A stretch of DNA of 17,676 nt from Betaproteobacteria bacterium RBG_16_58_11 (lineage in GTDB: Bacteria; Pseudomonadota; Gammaproteobacteria; Burkholderiales; Thiobacteraceae), in NCBI GenBank assembly GCA_001770235.1, contig MEQN01000036.1, forward strand, positions 10,677 to 28,352. Direction: 5' to 3'. The notes below the pieces were generated by a model. That model did no database searches and was not told the DNA's origin. It saw only the letters and a program-made list of their open reading frames with translations. The position numbers were made by a program, and so were the translations under genes. Shown in pieces: positions 9,000 through 14,929 of the stretch (positions are counted from its first letter, which is position 1; each line of letters starts with the position of its first letter).

Positions 9000-9003
9000 C
9001 TAT
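8979..9003 (-). promoter_or_regulatory. IscR type 1 binding site (operator)
   Basis: The minus strand reads ATAGTTGACTAATT then TAGTAGGGAAC. Against the enterobacterial type 1 consensus as I recall it (ATASYYGACT, RWWWY, AGTCRRSTAT), 22 of 25 positions agree; the mismatches are in the second half-site. It covers the -35 of the iscR promoter, the expected place for cluster-dependent repression, and includes the last codons of cysE. Confidence 0.8.
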
Positions 9004-9744
9004 TTTGTTCAGGTAGTTCACATCAAATTTTTCTTCCGCCACGGATACTGAATTGATGTCCGCGCCGAGCTTCTCTAAAGCCTTCAGAATCAGTTGCATA
9101 CGCTGATCATTCGCGGCCGTGTGATCGAGAATGGCGTGGATCGCCTGCACCATGGGATCGTTCATATCCTGGCTGATCGCATAGGCAGAAAACCCCATTT
9201 TCTCGGCGGTTTCTGCCCGGATTTTGGCTTGGTCGGTGTCCAGAATGCGCGCCGGGATGCCGACGGCGGTGGCCCCCGGCGGCACGTCCTTCACCACGAC
9301 CGCGTTGGAACCGACTTTGGCGTTTTCGCCTATGGTAATCGGCCCGAGAATTTTTGCCCCGGCGCCGATCACCACGCCGCGCCCCAGGGTGGGGTGGCGC
9401 TTGCCTTTATTCCAAGTGGTGCCACCCAGGGTGACGCCGTGATACAGCGTGCATTCGTCGCCGATTTCCGCGGTTTCACCCACCACCACGCCCATGCCAT
9501 GATCGATGAAAACGCGGCGGCCAATGGTGGCGCCGGGATGGATCTCGATGCCGGTAAACCAGCGCCCGAGGTGGGACAAAAAGCGCGCCAGCCAACGCAA
9601 GCCGTGCGTCCAGAGGAAATGCGCCAGACGATGGAACAGCAGCGCATGCACCCCCGGATAGGTGGTGAGTACCTCAAAGGTGGAGCGGGCCGCCGGGTCG
9701 CGCTCAAAAACGACCGCTATATCTTCGCGCAGGTGGTTGAACAT
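8992..9744 (-). CDS. cysE: Serine O-acetyltransferase (short type)
   Basis: CysE makes O-acetylserine from serine and acetyl-CoA, the committed step to cysteine. From the ATG at 9744 the protein has 250 residues and lacks the long N-terminal helical domain of the enterobacterial enzyme, as in the EpsC/NifP-type short form. The left-handed beta-helix of hexapeptide repeats runs from about 65 to 170. D81-H82 (FIDHGMG) and H117 (GKRHPTL) correspond to the catalytic pair, with GAGAKILG nearby. A TTG at 9768 would add 8 residues (MSYIRRQP) but lies in an inverted repeat and is less likely. Its place in front of iscR links cysteine synthesis to IscS sulfur use. The iscR operator overlaps its 3' end. 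Confidence 0.94.
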   Translation of the reverse strand: MFNHLREDIAVVFERDPAARSTFEVLTTYPGVHALLFHRLAHFLWTHGLRWLARFLSHLGRWFTGIEIHPGATIGRRVFIDHGMGVVVGETAEIGDECTLYHGVTLGGTTWNKGKRHPTLGRGVVIGAGAKILGPITIGENAKVGSNAVVVKDVPPGATAVGIPARILDTDQAKIRAETAEKMGFSAYAISQDMNDPMVQAIHAILDHTAANDQRMQLILKALEKLGADINSVSVAEEKFDVNYLNKIVD

Positions 9745-9748
9745 GGGC

Positions 9749-9767
9749 TGTCTTCGAATGTAAGACA
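9749..9767. promoter_or_regulatory. Small inverted repeat just upstream of cysE ATG
   Basis: TGTCTT and AAGACA are separated by 7 bases, ending 5 bases before the cysE ATG. It could be an operator or a small mRNA hairpin masking initiation. A 6-base repeat can also be chance. Confidence 0.25.
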
Positions 9768-9804
9768 ATCATTATATTTTAAGTCGAGTAATTCAGTCCA
9801 CTTT

Positions 9805-10536
9805 CTATTTGACGTTCAAATTGATGGATTTAAGCATGCCCATCAGGATGTTCAACTCTTCTTTTTCGAGTACCGTGCGCGCGAATAATCGGCGCACTCT
9901 AGGCATGAGGCGTTTAGGGTTATTCGGGTCGAGAAACTGTATTCGGATCAGGGTTTCTTCCAAGCGCTTGTAGAACAACTCGATGTCATCCAAGCGCGCC
10001 AACTCGACCGGCGCTGGCAAAGCTTGCGGCGCAGCGAGCCAAGCCATGCGCAGCTCATACGCCATGATTTGCACGGCGCTGGCGACATTCAACGAGGTGT
10101 ACGCCTCATCGGTGGGAATCGAGATCATGAGCTGGCATTTACTTAACTCATCATTCGAGAGCCCATAGGCCTCGTTGCCGAATAGCAGCGCCACTTCCTG
10201 TGTCGCGGCGATTTGAATCAAGCGCTGCGCCGCCTCGCGCACATCCACAGAGGTGTGCCCCATATGCCGCTTGCGCGCGGTCAAGCCCGCCGCGAAAACA
10301 CAGCCGGCGAGCGCCTCGTCCAGGGTGCTGTGAACTTGCGCAGCTTGCAGCACATCTTTCGCATCGCAGGCCAAGGCATCGGCCTCGGCATGGGGAAAGC
10401 GTCGTGGTTCGATCAAGTGCAAACGATGCAGCCCCATGGTTTTCAAGGCGCGCGCGGCGGCCCCGATATTGCCGGGATGGCTGGTGTGGTCGAGCACGAT
10501 GCGGATATTCGATAGCGGAGTCGGGGCGTTTTTCAT
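9805..10536 (-). CDS. trmJ: tRNA (cytidine/uridine-2'-O-)-methyltransferase TrmJ
   Basis: TrmJ is a SPOUT (SpoU) enzyme that 2'-O-methylates position 32 of the tRNA anticodon loop using S-adenosylmethionine. It has 243 residues. Motif 1 is HPGNIGAAARALKTMG (20-35, with N23 and R29), motif 2 is LLFGNEAYGLSNDEL (117-131) and motif 3 is IPTDEAYTSLNVASAV (140-155). The last two form the knotted SAM site. A C-terminal helical extension (about 175-243) is typical of TrmJ rather than TrmL. It lies upstream of cysE-iscR and is divergent from suhB across 47 bases, an arrangement also known in enterobacteria. Confidence 0.94.
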   Translation of the reverse strand: MKNAPTPLSNIRIVLDHTSHPGNIGAAARALKTMGLHRLHLIEPRRFPHAEADALACDAKDVLQAAQVHSTLDEALAGCVFAAGLTARKRHMGHTSVDVREAAQRLIQIAATQEVALLFGNEAYGLSNDELSKCQLMISIPTDEAYTSLNVASAVQIMAYELRMAWLAAPQALPAPVELARLDDIELFYKRLEETLIRIQFLDPNNPKRLMPRVRRLFARTVLEKEELNILMGMLKSINLNVK

Positions 10537-10583
10537 TTAAAATGTCTGCTTCGTTCTTTAAAGTCAATTCGAGAAGGTTTTAC

Positions 10584-11390
10584 ATGTCCCCGATGTTATC
10601 AATAGCGGTGAAGGCCGCCCGCCGCGCCGGTTCTCTCATCAATCGCGCGACCCAAGATGTGGATTTGCTCACCGTTGAGCGCAAAGGCGTCAGTGATTAT
10701 GTCAGCGAGGTAGATAGGATGGCGGAACAGGCCATCGTCGAAGTCTTGCTCGAAGCCTATCCCGATCACGCGATTTTAGCAGAAGAGGGCGGCGCTCAAG
10801 GCCACTCCGATTATCTGTGGATTATCGATCCGCTCGACGGCACCACCAACTTTTTGCACGGCTTTCCCCAATTCGCGGTGTCCATCGGCTTGCAGATCAA
10901 GGGCGTGCTGAACCTGGCCGTGGTGTACGACCCCACGCGCAATGAGCTTTTCACCGCCACGCGCGGACGCGGCGCCCATCTCAACGATCGGCGTTTGCGC
11001 GTCAGCAAACAGACGCGCTTGCAGGAATCCTTGATCGGCACCGGCTTTCCCTACCGCGATTTCACTTACCTGGATGACTATCTCAAAATGTTCCGCGAGC
11101 TGCTGCCCAAAACCGCGGGGCTGCGCCGGCCCGGCTGCGCTTCGCTCGATTTGGCCTATGTCGCGGCGGGGCGTTACGACGGGTTTTGGGAAGCGGGCTT
11201 GAAACCGTGGGATATGGCGGCCGGCGTGCTGCTGATTCAAGAAGCGGGCGGCCTAGTCACCGATTTCGACGGCGGCGAAAATTACCTGGCGACCGGCAAT
11301 GTGGTGGGGGGCAATCCCAAAGTGTTCTCGCAACTGTTGCAGGTGATTCAGCCGCACATGTCGGAGCGGCTGCGCGGCCCGGCGCCCTAA
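10584..11390 (+). CDS. suhB: Inositol-1-monophosphatase SuhB
   Basis: SuhB is a Mg-dependent inositol monophosphatase-fold protein; in enterobacteria it also takes part in the rRNA antitermination complex. From ATG 10584 it has 268 residues, and MSPMLSIAVKAARRAG aligns with the known SuhB start. Metal-binding residues are E67 (LAEEGG), D82 and D85 (WIIDPLDGTTNFLHG, 79-93) and D210 (KPWDMAAG). GAGAAGG lies 6 bases upstream of the start. The frame is open further upstream to 10200, but that part lies antisense inside trmJ and is not coding. Confidence 0.95.
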   Translation: MSPMLSIAVKAARRAGSLINRATQDVDLLTVERKGVSDYVSEVDRMAEQAIVEVLLEAYPDHAILAEEGGAQGHSDYLWIIDPLDGTTNFLHGFPQFAVSIGLQIKGVLNLAVVYDPTRNELFTATRGRGAHLNDRRLRVSKQTRLQESLIGTGFPYRDFTYLDDYLKMFRELLPKTAGLRRPGCASLDLAYVAAGRYDGFWEAGLKPWDMAAGVLLIQEAGGLVTDFDGGENYLATGNVVGGNPKVFSQLLQVIQPHMSERLRGPAP

Positions 11391-11424
11391 GCCGCATTCA
11401 TTGCATCGTTGGTGTGAGGTAACC

Positions 11425-11892
11425 ATGCGCGATCATGCCCTACGCCCCGCGACTGTTTTACCCCCGCCGCTGATCTATGCCGTGGCGCTCATCGGCGCAT
11501 GGTGGTTGGATGCGCACCTAGCGTTACCGCTGGATTTTGTGCCCGCCGCTGCTTACCTGGGCTTGGGCTCAATTGTGCTGGGGCTCGCGGGATTTGCCTG
11601 GGCGCTATCCGCGATTTGGGGCAACCGCACCACGGTGAATCCTTACAAAGCGGCGAGCAGCCTTGTCACCAGCGGCCCCTTCCGCTATTCACGCAATCCG
11701 ATTTATGTTTCCGATTGGTTGATCTATGCCGGCGTGACGCTGTTGATGCAATCGCTTTGGCCGCTGCTGTTCTTACCCTTGGTGTGGGCGCTGATGCGCT
11801 ACTTCGTCATCGCCCATGAAGAGGCTCACCTCGAAACGAAATTCGGCGCGGAATACCGCGCGTACATGGCCCGCGTGCGGCGTTGGATTTGA
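11425..11892 (+). CDS. ICMT/PEMT-family membrane methyltransferase
   Basis: This is a small integral-membrane protein of the isoprenylcysteine carboxyl methyltransferase-like family, which methylates lipid-type or other membrane substrates with SAM. The substrate of the bacterial members is mostly unknown. From ATG 11425 (GAGGT 5 bases upstream) it has 155 residues. Hydrophobic helices lie near 12-32, 38-63, 93-113 and 114-130. The family signature GPFRYSRNPIYVSDWL (about 84-99) and the C-terminal EEAHLETKFGAEYRAYMARV (131-150) form the SAM-binding part. It follows suhB after 34 bases and may share its transcript. A TTG start at 11401 is possible but lacks a ribosome site. Confidence 0.85.
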   Translation: MRDHALRPATVLPPPLIYAVALIGAWWLDAHLALPLDFVPAAAYLGLGSIVLGLAGFAWALSAIWGNRTTVNPYKAASSLVTSGPFRYSRNPIYVSDWLIYAGVTLLMQSLWPLLFLPLVWALMRYFVIAHEEAHLETKFGAEYRAYMARVRRWI

Positions 11893-11995
11893 CGCGCTGT
11901 TAGCCGGCGCGTATCCGGACTTTCAGTCCGCAACTCAAACTCGCCTGCTTTAGCCGGTGGTTGTTTAGTCTGGGCCTTTGTGCGGGCTGAGTGAG

Positions 11996-12024
11996 TTGAT
12001 TATAAATCAAATGTGATCTAATAT
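11996..12024 (+). promoter_or_regulatory. Promoter and palindromic operator of the RelE-like toxin operon
   Basis: TTGATT (11996-12001), a 17-base spacer and TAATAT (12019-12024) form a good sigma-70 promoter ending 6 bases before the toxin ATG. The -35 lies inside a perfect inverted repeat TTGATT-ATA-AATCAA (11996-12010), a likely operator for autorepression by the antitoxin or the complex. The predicted start site would leave almost no leader. Confidence 0.65.
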
Positions 12025-12030
12025 GAACGC

Positions 12031-12348
12031 ATGCAACGAAACTTCAAGCCGCTATTCAAGCGATACGTCAAGAAAGCGCATAAGCCATTGCAACTTGCTA
12101 TCGAGGACGAGGTTGATGAAGTTTGCAAGAACCCGAAGATCGGCGAATCAAAGGTCGGCGATTTAGCGGGAATACGGGTTTACAAGTTTGTGTTCAATCG
12201 ACAGGAGTACCTTATTGCCTATCGGCCACCGCCAGATGATCAGGTCGAGCAAACAACGATGATTGAATTTCTGGTGATTGATTTCTACCAGGTCGGCACG
12301 CACGAGAATTTCTACGATGAACTCAAGCGTTACTTGAAAGAGGAATGA
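12031..12348 (+). CDS. Type II toxin, RelE/ParE-like family
   Basis: The 105-residue protein has the size and pattern of the RelE/ParE superfamily. A basic N-terminal helix (FKPLFKRYVKKAHKPLQ) is followed by an acidic helix (IEDEVDEVCKNP, about 24-35) and strands with DLAGIRVYKFVFNRQEYLIAYR (44-65), the typical core of this fold. A final strand and helix end in FYDELKRYLKEE. RelE relatives cleave ribosomal mRNA and ParE relatives act on gyrase; the sequence does not let me choose. The toxin precedes its partner, the reverse of the usual order and like HigBA-type loci. The stop codon lies within 2 bases of the antitoxin start. The gene is more AT-rich than the isc genes, suggesting acquisition. 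Confidence 0.8.
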   Translation: MQRNFKPLFKRYVKKAHKPLQLAIEDEVDEVCKNPKIGESKVGDLAGIRVYKFVFNRQEYLIAYRPPPDDQVEQTTMIEFLVIDFYQVGTHENFYDELKRYLKEE

Positions 12349-12350
12349 TT

Positions 12351-12689
12351 ATGGGCCATGCGATAACCGCTGAAGAACTCATTGCTGAAGTGAAAAATAT
12401 GCCGACGGCAGAGCGCGCCAGGTTCTTTGCCATGTTAGGTGAAAATGCGTTCCGTGATGGAGATTACACCCACGAACAGGTATTCGGACAGTTGGCGCAC
12501 GACGAATTCACTGCCAATGAAGCCGCCGAATACTTGGAGGTATCCATCCCAACTTTCCGGCGTTATGTGCAGAAAGGGAAGCTTCAACCTAGCAATATTG
12601 TTGGCCGGAACCAGATGTTCGCAACACGAGACCTGAAGATTTTCAAACGGTCTTTGCGCGATGTGAAGCAAGGTTCAGCAAACACCTAA
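12351..12689 (+). CDS. Antitoxin with helix-turn-helix domain, partner of the RelE-like toxin
   Basis: The protein has 112 residues from ATG 12351. An ATG at 12345, overlapping the toxin stop as ATGA, is also possible, but GAGG sits 7 bases before 12351 and almost touches 12345. The N-terminal half (ITAEELIAEVKNMPTAERARFF) is helical and probably neutralises the toxin. The second half (about 53-105, FTANEAAEYLEVSIPTFRRY) is a MerR/excisionase-type helix-turn-helix suited to binding the palindrome upstream of the toxin. The toxin-first order and tight coupling support a two-gene addiction module. Confidence 0.75.
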   Translation: MGHAITAEELIAEVKNMPTAERARFFAMLGENAFRDGDYTHEQVFGQLAHDEFTANEAAEYLEVSIPTFRRYVQKGKLQPSNIVGRNQMFATRDLKIFKRSLRDVKQGSANT

Positions 12690-12807
12690 GCAATCTGGAT
12701 ACCCTTAATATCCGTGCCATGAATTCGTCCTTTGCTCTAAAACCTGTCAAGAGGCGTTTTGAAGAAATCTGTTGGCGCGAGAATATACGTTCTTGGTATG
12801 CTTTGGC

Positions 12808-12829
12808 AGGCCGATGCGCGAATCGGCCT
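12808..12829. repeat. Perfect 8-bp stem-loop
   Basis: AGGCCGAT and ATCGGCCT enclose GCGCGA. It lies in the 173-base gap between the HTH antitoxin and the chimeric XRE/PIN gene. No T-run follows on the plus strand, so it is not a clear terminator. Confidence 0.5.
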
Positions 12830-12832
12830 TAC

Positions 12833-12865
12833 CATGGGTGCGTCACATCAGGAATCGCACCCATG
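12833..12865. repeat. Perfect 10-bp inverted repeat covering a start codon
   Basis: CATGGGTGCG (12833-12842) pairs with CGCACCCATG (12856-12865), with a 13-base spacer. The right arm contains the ATG of the chimeric XRE/PIN gene, and the spacer holds its AGGAA ribosome site. It could be an operator or an initiation-blocking hairpin. Confidence 0.6.
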
Positions 12866-13156
12866 CCCAAACGGAAGACAGAAGTGATCGAGAGTTTTGG
12901 TGAGCGGCTGGCGCAATTGCGCAAGGCCGCAGGTTTCACCCAGGTGGAGTTCGACGCCGAGGTGGTGGAAGCGCCGCCCTTGCCGCAGCCGGTGTGCCGC
13001 GACCCGGATGATGATGCGGTGCTTGCTGCGGCTATCGCGGGCCAAGTCGATCTGATTGTTTCGGGCGATGACGATTTGCTGTGTTTGAAGCAGTTTCAGA
13101 ATATCCCCATCCTTTCGCCGGCGGAGGTGTTGCAATTTATCGAGGCGGATAGGTAG
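12863..13156 (+). CDS. Chimeric remnant: XRE regulator N-terminus fused to PIN toxin C-terminus
   Basis: The 97-residue frame joins two families. Residues 1-30 (ending LAQLRKAAGFTQVEF) are the start of an XRE-type helix-turn-helix regulator, cut before its recognition helix is complete. Residues about 35-97 (VCRDPDDDAVLAAAI, DLIVSGDDDLLCL, IPILSPAEVLQFI) are the C-terminal half of a PIN_3-family (VapC-like) RNase toxin, with its late acidic residues but without the N-terminal LDTN and E motifs. AGGAA lies 9 bases upstream of this ATG. The frame is open back to 12719 without a ribosome site or family similarity. It is probably a non-functional recombination product, though it could be translated. 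The XRE C-terminus appears separately at 13256-13462. Confidence 0.7.
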   Translation: MPKRKTEVIESFGERLAQLRKAAGFTQVEFDAEVVEAPPLPQPVCRDPDDDAVLAAAIAGQVDLIVSGDDDLLCLKQFQNIPILSPAEVLQFIEADR

Positions 13157-13255
13157 CAGCGGCTAAAAAGCTACACCCGCGTCAGCGGGCGTTGGGATGC
13201 TACTATTCTAGAACTTGGCCCCGGAGTTCCCGCGGCGTTCGCCGCGTGCGGTGGC

Positions 13256-13462
13256 ATGATAGAGCGCGTTGGGGAATTCGATACGGAGGGGGCGGGACAT
13301 ACGAGCGGCGTTTTCGGCGAGAAGGAGCAGTCAAGCCGCAAGCGCGGCCCTGCGCCGAGATGGCAACAGCAGATCGAGGCCGTCTCCCATCTGCCCAAGG
13401 CGCAGCAGCGCTTCGTGGTACAAATGTTGGATACCGTGTTAACCCAGGCGGCCAGCCGCTAA
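13256..13462 (+). pseudogene. C-terminal fragment of an XRE-family regulator
   Basis: From about residue 18 of this 68-residue frame the sequence (FGEKEQSSRKRGPAPRW, then LPKAQQRFVVQMLDTV) resembles the C-terminal tail of XRE-family regulators that begin with an FGERLAQLRKAAGFTQ-type N-terminus. Such an N-terminus stands 300 bases upstream at 12863, in the same frame phase. I infer that both come from one regulator gene whose middle was replaced by PIN-derived and non-coding DNA. The 99 bases from 13157 to 13255 contain stops and hairpins (13231-13246 is a perfect CGCGGCG-TT-CGCCGCG). The fragment ends 12 bases before the next gene. Confidence 0.6.
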
Positions 13463-13474
13463 GGAGAAATCAGC

Positions 13475-13717
13475 ATGACAACCGTGCAAATCAAGTTGTC
13501 CGATCAATTGGCGCAAGAGGCGCAACGCGCCGGCCTGCTGTCGGAGGTGGCCATCGAGAAGCTGTTGCGCGCAGCCTTGCGCAGCGAGCGTATCGAGCGC
13601 ATGGCACAGGCGCGCGAGCAATTAGCCGCGCAACCGCTGCCGCCCATGTCGCCGGAAGAGATTCAGGCCGAGATCGATGCCTATCGTGCCGAGTCGCGCC
13701 GTGCGCCTGGTGCTTGA
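13475..13717 (+). CDS. VapB-like antitoxin (ribbon-helix-helix type) of a PIN toxin
   Basis: This is a small 80-residue protein. The N-terminal TTVQIKLSDQLAQEAQRAGL and following helix look like a ribbon-helix-helix DNA-binding unit. The C-terminal PPMSPEEIQAEIDAYRAESR is the kind of tail that wraps a PIN toxin and blocks its active site. AAGGAG lies 8 bases before the ATG, a strong start. It overlaps the downstream PIN gene, the normal antitoxin-toxin coupling. The antitoxin appears intact although its toxin is broken. Confidence 0.75.
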   Translation: MTTVQIKLSDQLAQEAQRAGLLSEVAIEKLLRAALRSERIERMAQAREQLAAQPLPPMSPEEIQAEIDAYRAESRRAPGA

Positions 13718-14090
13718 TACGAATACGGCGCTCTCGGGTTTGTTGTGGCAAGGCACGCCGGGCAAGCTGATCGATGCGGCCAAACGGCAGGAGGTGGAAT
13801 TGTTCAGCAGCACGCCTTTATTGGCTGAATTGCTGGGTGTGATGACCCGCTACAAGTTCGCCGATGCGCTGGCGGCGCGCGGATTGCAGGTGCAAACGCT
13901 GTTTGAAGGTTATGCGGCGCTGGTGCAGTTGGTCGTGCCGGCGCAGATCAACCCGACGATTGCCCGCGATCCAGCCGACGATGCGGTGCTGGCCTGCGCA
14001 CACGCTGGATGTCACCGTGGATCATCTGCTGATCGGCAATCCGGTGGAGGATTCGCCGCTTGCCAATTCGCGCTTGTTCCGGCGCTTTAA
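13677..14090 (+). pseudogene. PIN-domain (VapC-like) toxin, C-terminus lost by fusion
   Basis: PIN_3-family proteins are Mg-dependent RNases paired with small antitoxins. This 137-residue frame keeps the N-terminal motif LVLDTNTALSGLLW (D14), the second acid in PLLAELLG (E51) and RDPADDAVLACA (97-108). After about residue 108 the frame departs from the family (HAGCHRGSSADRQSGGG is nonsense). The expected SGD motif and final strand are absent, because the DNA from 13999 continues as an XRE-regulator tail in another frame. The start may be ATG 13677 or GTG 13686, both inside the antitoxin gene. The toxin is probably inactive. Confidence 0.7.
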
Positions 14091-14205
14091 AATGCTGGAA
14101 CGTTTGAACCAGGACGATCAGGATACGGTGATCAAGATCATTGACGCGATCATCGCCAAGGGTCAGGTAGAAGCCGCGCTCGCACCGGTGGATGCAGCGG
14201 CATGA
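13999..14205 (+). pseudogene. C-terminal fragment of a second XRE-family regulator
   Basis: In the frame ending at 14205 the sequence TLDVTVDHLLIGNPVEDSP, then FRRFKMLERLNQDDQDTVIK and IDAIIAKGQVEAAL is the usual C-terminal part of another XRE-regulator subfamily, in which TLDVTVDHLL follows the helix-turn-helix. Everything upstream in this frame is the out-of-frame PIN gene, so the DNA-binding half is missing. Its TGA overlaps the brnT ATG (ATGA). It differs from the XRE tail at 13256-13462, so two regulators were involved. Confidence 0.65.
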
Positions 14206-14507
14206 GCGAGGGTGTGGACTACGAGTTCGAGTGGGACGACGCCAAGGCCGAGAGCAATTTCGCCAAGCATGGCGTAGACTTCATGGAGGCTATGAGCGTG
14301 TTGCGCGATCCGCTTTTGATGACACGCTTCGACGATGAGCACGACGAGGATGAGGAACGCTGGGTCAGTCTGGGATGTGCGAGCAGCGGCAAGCTTTTGC
14401 TGGTGGTGCATACGTTCATGAGCACTGGACCCAATACGGCGCTGGTGCGTTTGATCTCGGCCAGGCAACCCACCCGGCGCGAGCGCGAGCAGTACGAGCA
14501 AGGATGA
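14202..14507 (+). CDS. brnT: BrnT-family toxin
   Basis: BrnT (DUF497) is a RelE-fold ribonuclease toxin neutralised by BrnA. The 101 residues include the family start FEWDDAKAESNFAKHGVDF (9-27), ERWVSLGCASSGKLLLVVHT (52-71) and the basic C-terminus RLISARQPTRREREQYE (83-99) that carries the catalytic and RNA-contacting residues. The gene looks intact. It starts inside the end of the XRE fragment (ATGA overlap), so translation may now depend on whatever is read upstream. brnA follows 37 bases later. Confidence 0.88.
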   Translation: MSEGVDYEFEWDDAKAESNFAKHGVDFMEAMSVLRDPLLMTRFDDEHDEDEERWVSLGCASSGKLLLVVHTFMSTGPNTALVRLISARQPTRREREQYEQG

Positions 14508-14544
14508 ACGCCGCAAGCAGCGGTCAACATGTAAAGGTGAAACG

Positions 14545-14748
14545 ATGAAGGACGAATACGATTTCAGCAATGCCGAACGCGGCAAGTTCTATCGCCCCAA
14601 TTTGCGCCTGATTCCGCCGGTGCGCCTGGAACCCGAGGTGCTGGATTTCCTCGCCACCCGCGCCGAGGCCCGCGGCACCACGGTCAATCAATTGGTCAAT
14701 CAGTTGTTGAAGAAGGATATGGAGTTGATCCAGGCAGCGGCTGGGTAG
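14545..14748 (+). CDS. brnA: BrnA-family antitoxin
   Basis: BrnA antitoxins bind BrnT and repress the operon through a ribbon-helix-helix domain. The 67-residue protein has the family start MKDEYDFSNAERGKFYRP, a toxin-binding segment, then the strand and helices VRLEPEVLDFLATRAEARG and TTVNQLVNQLLKKDMELI, which form the ribbon-helix-helix. AAGGTG lies 6 bases before the ATG. Toxin-first order is standard for brnTA. A strong terminator follows. Confidence 0.85.
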   Translation: MKDEYDFSNAERGKFYRPNLRLIPPVRLEPEVLDFLATRAEARGTTVNQLVNQLLKKDMELIQAAAG

Positions 14749-14782
14749 CATCGCACCGCCTACCTTTTAGCAGCTAAAAGAG

Positions 14783-14827
14783 AAATCCCCGTCGGCCCGC
14801 AGCAGCGGGAGGGTGGGGATTTTTTTA
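14783..14827. terminator. Bidirectional rho-independent terminator after brnA
   Basis: AAATCCCC (14783-14790) pairs with GGGGATTT (14815-14822), with an inner stem CCCGC-AGCA-GCGGG. On the plus strand a run of T follows (14820-14826). On the minus strand the stem is followed by CTCTTTT. It closes brnTA and also lies downstream of the convergent immunity gene. A perfect palindrome CTTTTAGC-A-GCTAAAAG stands just before it (14764-14780). Confidence 0.85.
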
Positions 14828-14929
14828 TTCTTCAAAAGTCTGAGGCCACGATTGCTTCATCTATAGATCGGGGCTCCGTTTTGCTTCATTAAGCGTAAGT
14901 CAGACAGACCGTTAAAACCCGCCAGCTTG

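Noticed and set aside
10200..10583. N-terminal extension of suhB
   Set aside because: The extra 128 codons lie antisense inside trmJ. SuhB similarity begins at the ATG at 10584, which has a ribosome site.
11916..11930. CGGACT-TTC-AGTCCG hairpin after the methyltransferase gene, as a terminator
   Set aside because: Short stem with no T-run on either side; not enough to call.
12719..12862. Upstream part of the frame containing the XRE/PIN fusion
   Set aside because: No ribosome site and no similarity. It contains the hairpins that precede the more likely ATG at 12863.
13157..13230. Possible integron attC site (GTTGGGA near a CCCGC-GCGGG stem)
   Set aside because: The core GTTRRRY/RYYYAAC pair is not satisfied and no integrase is present.
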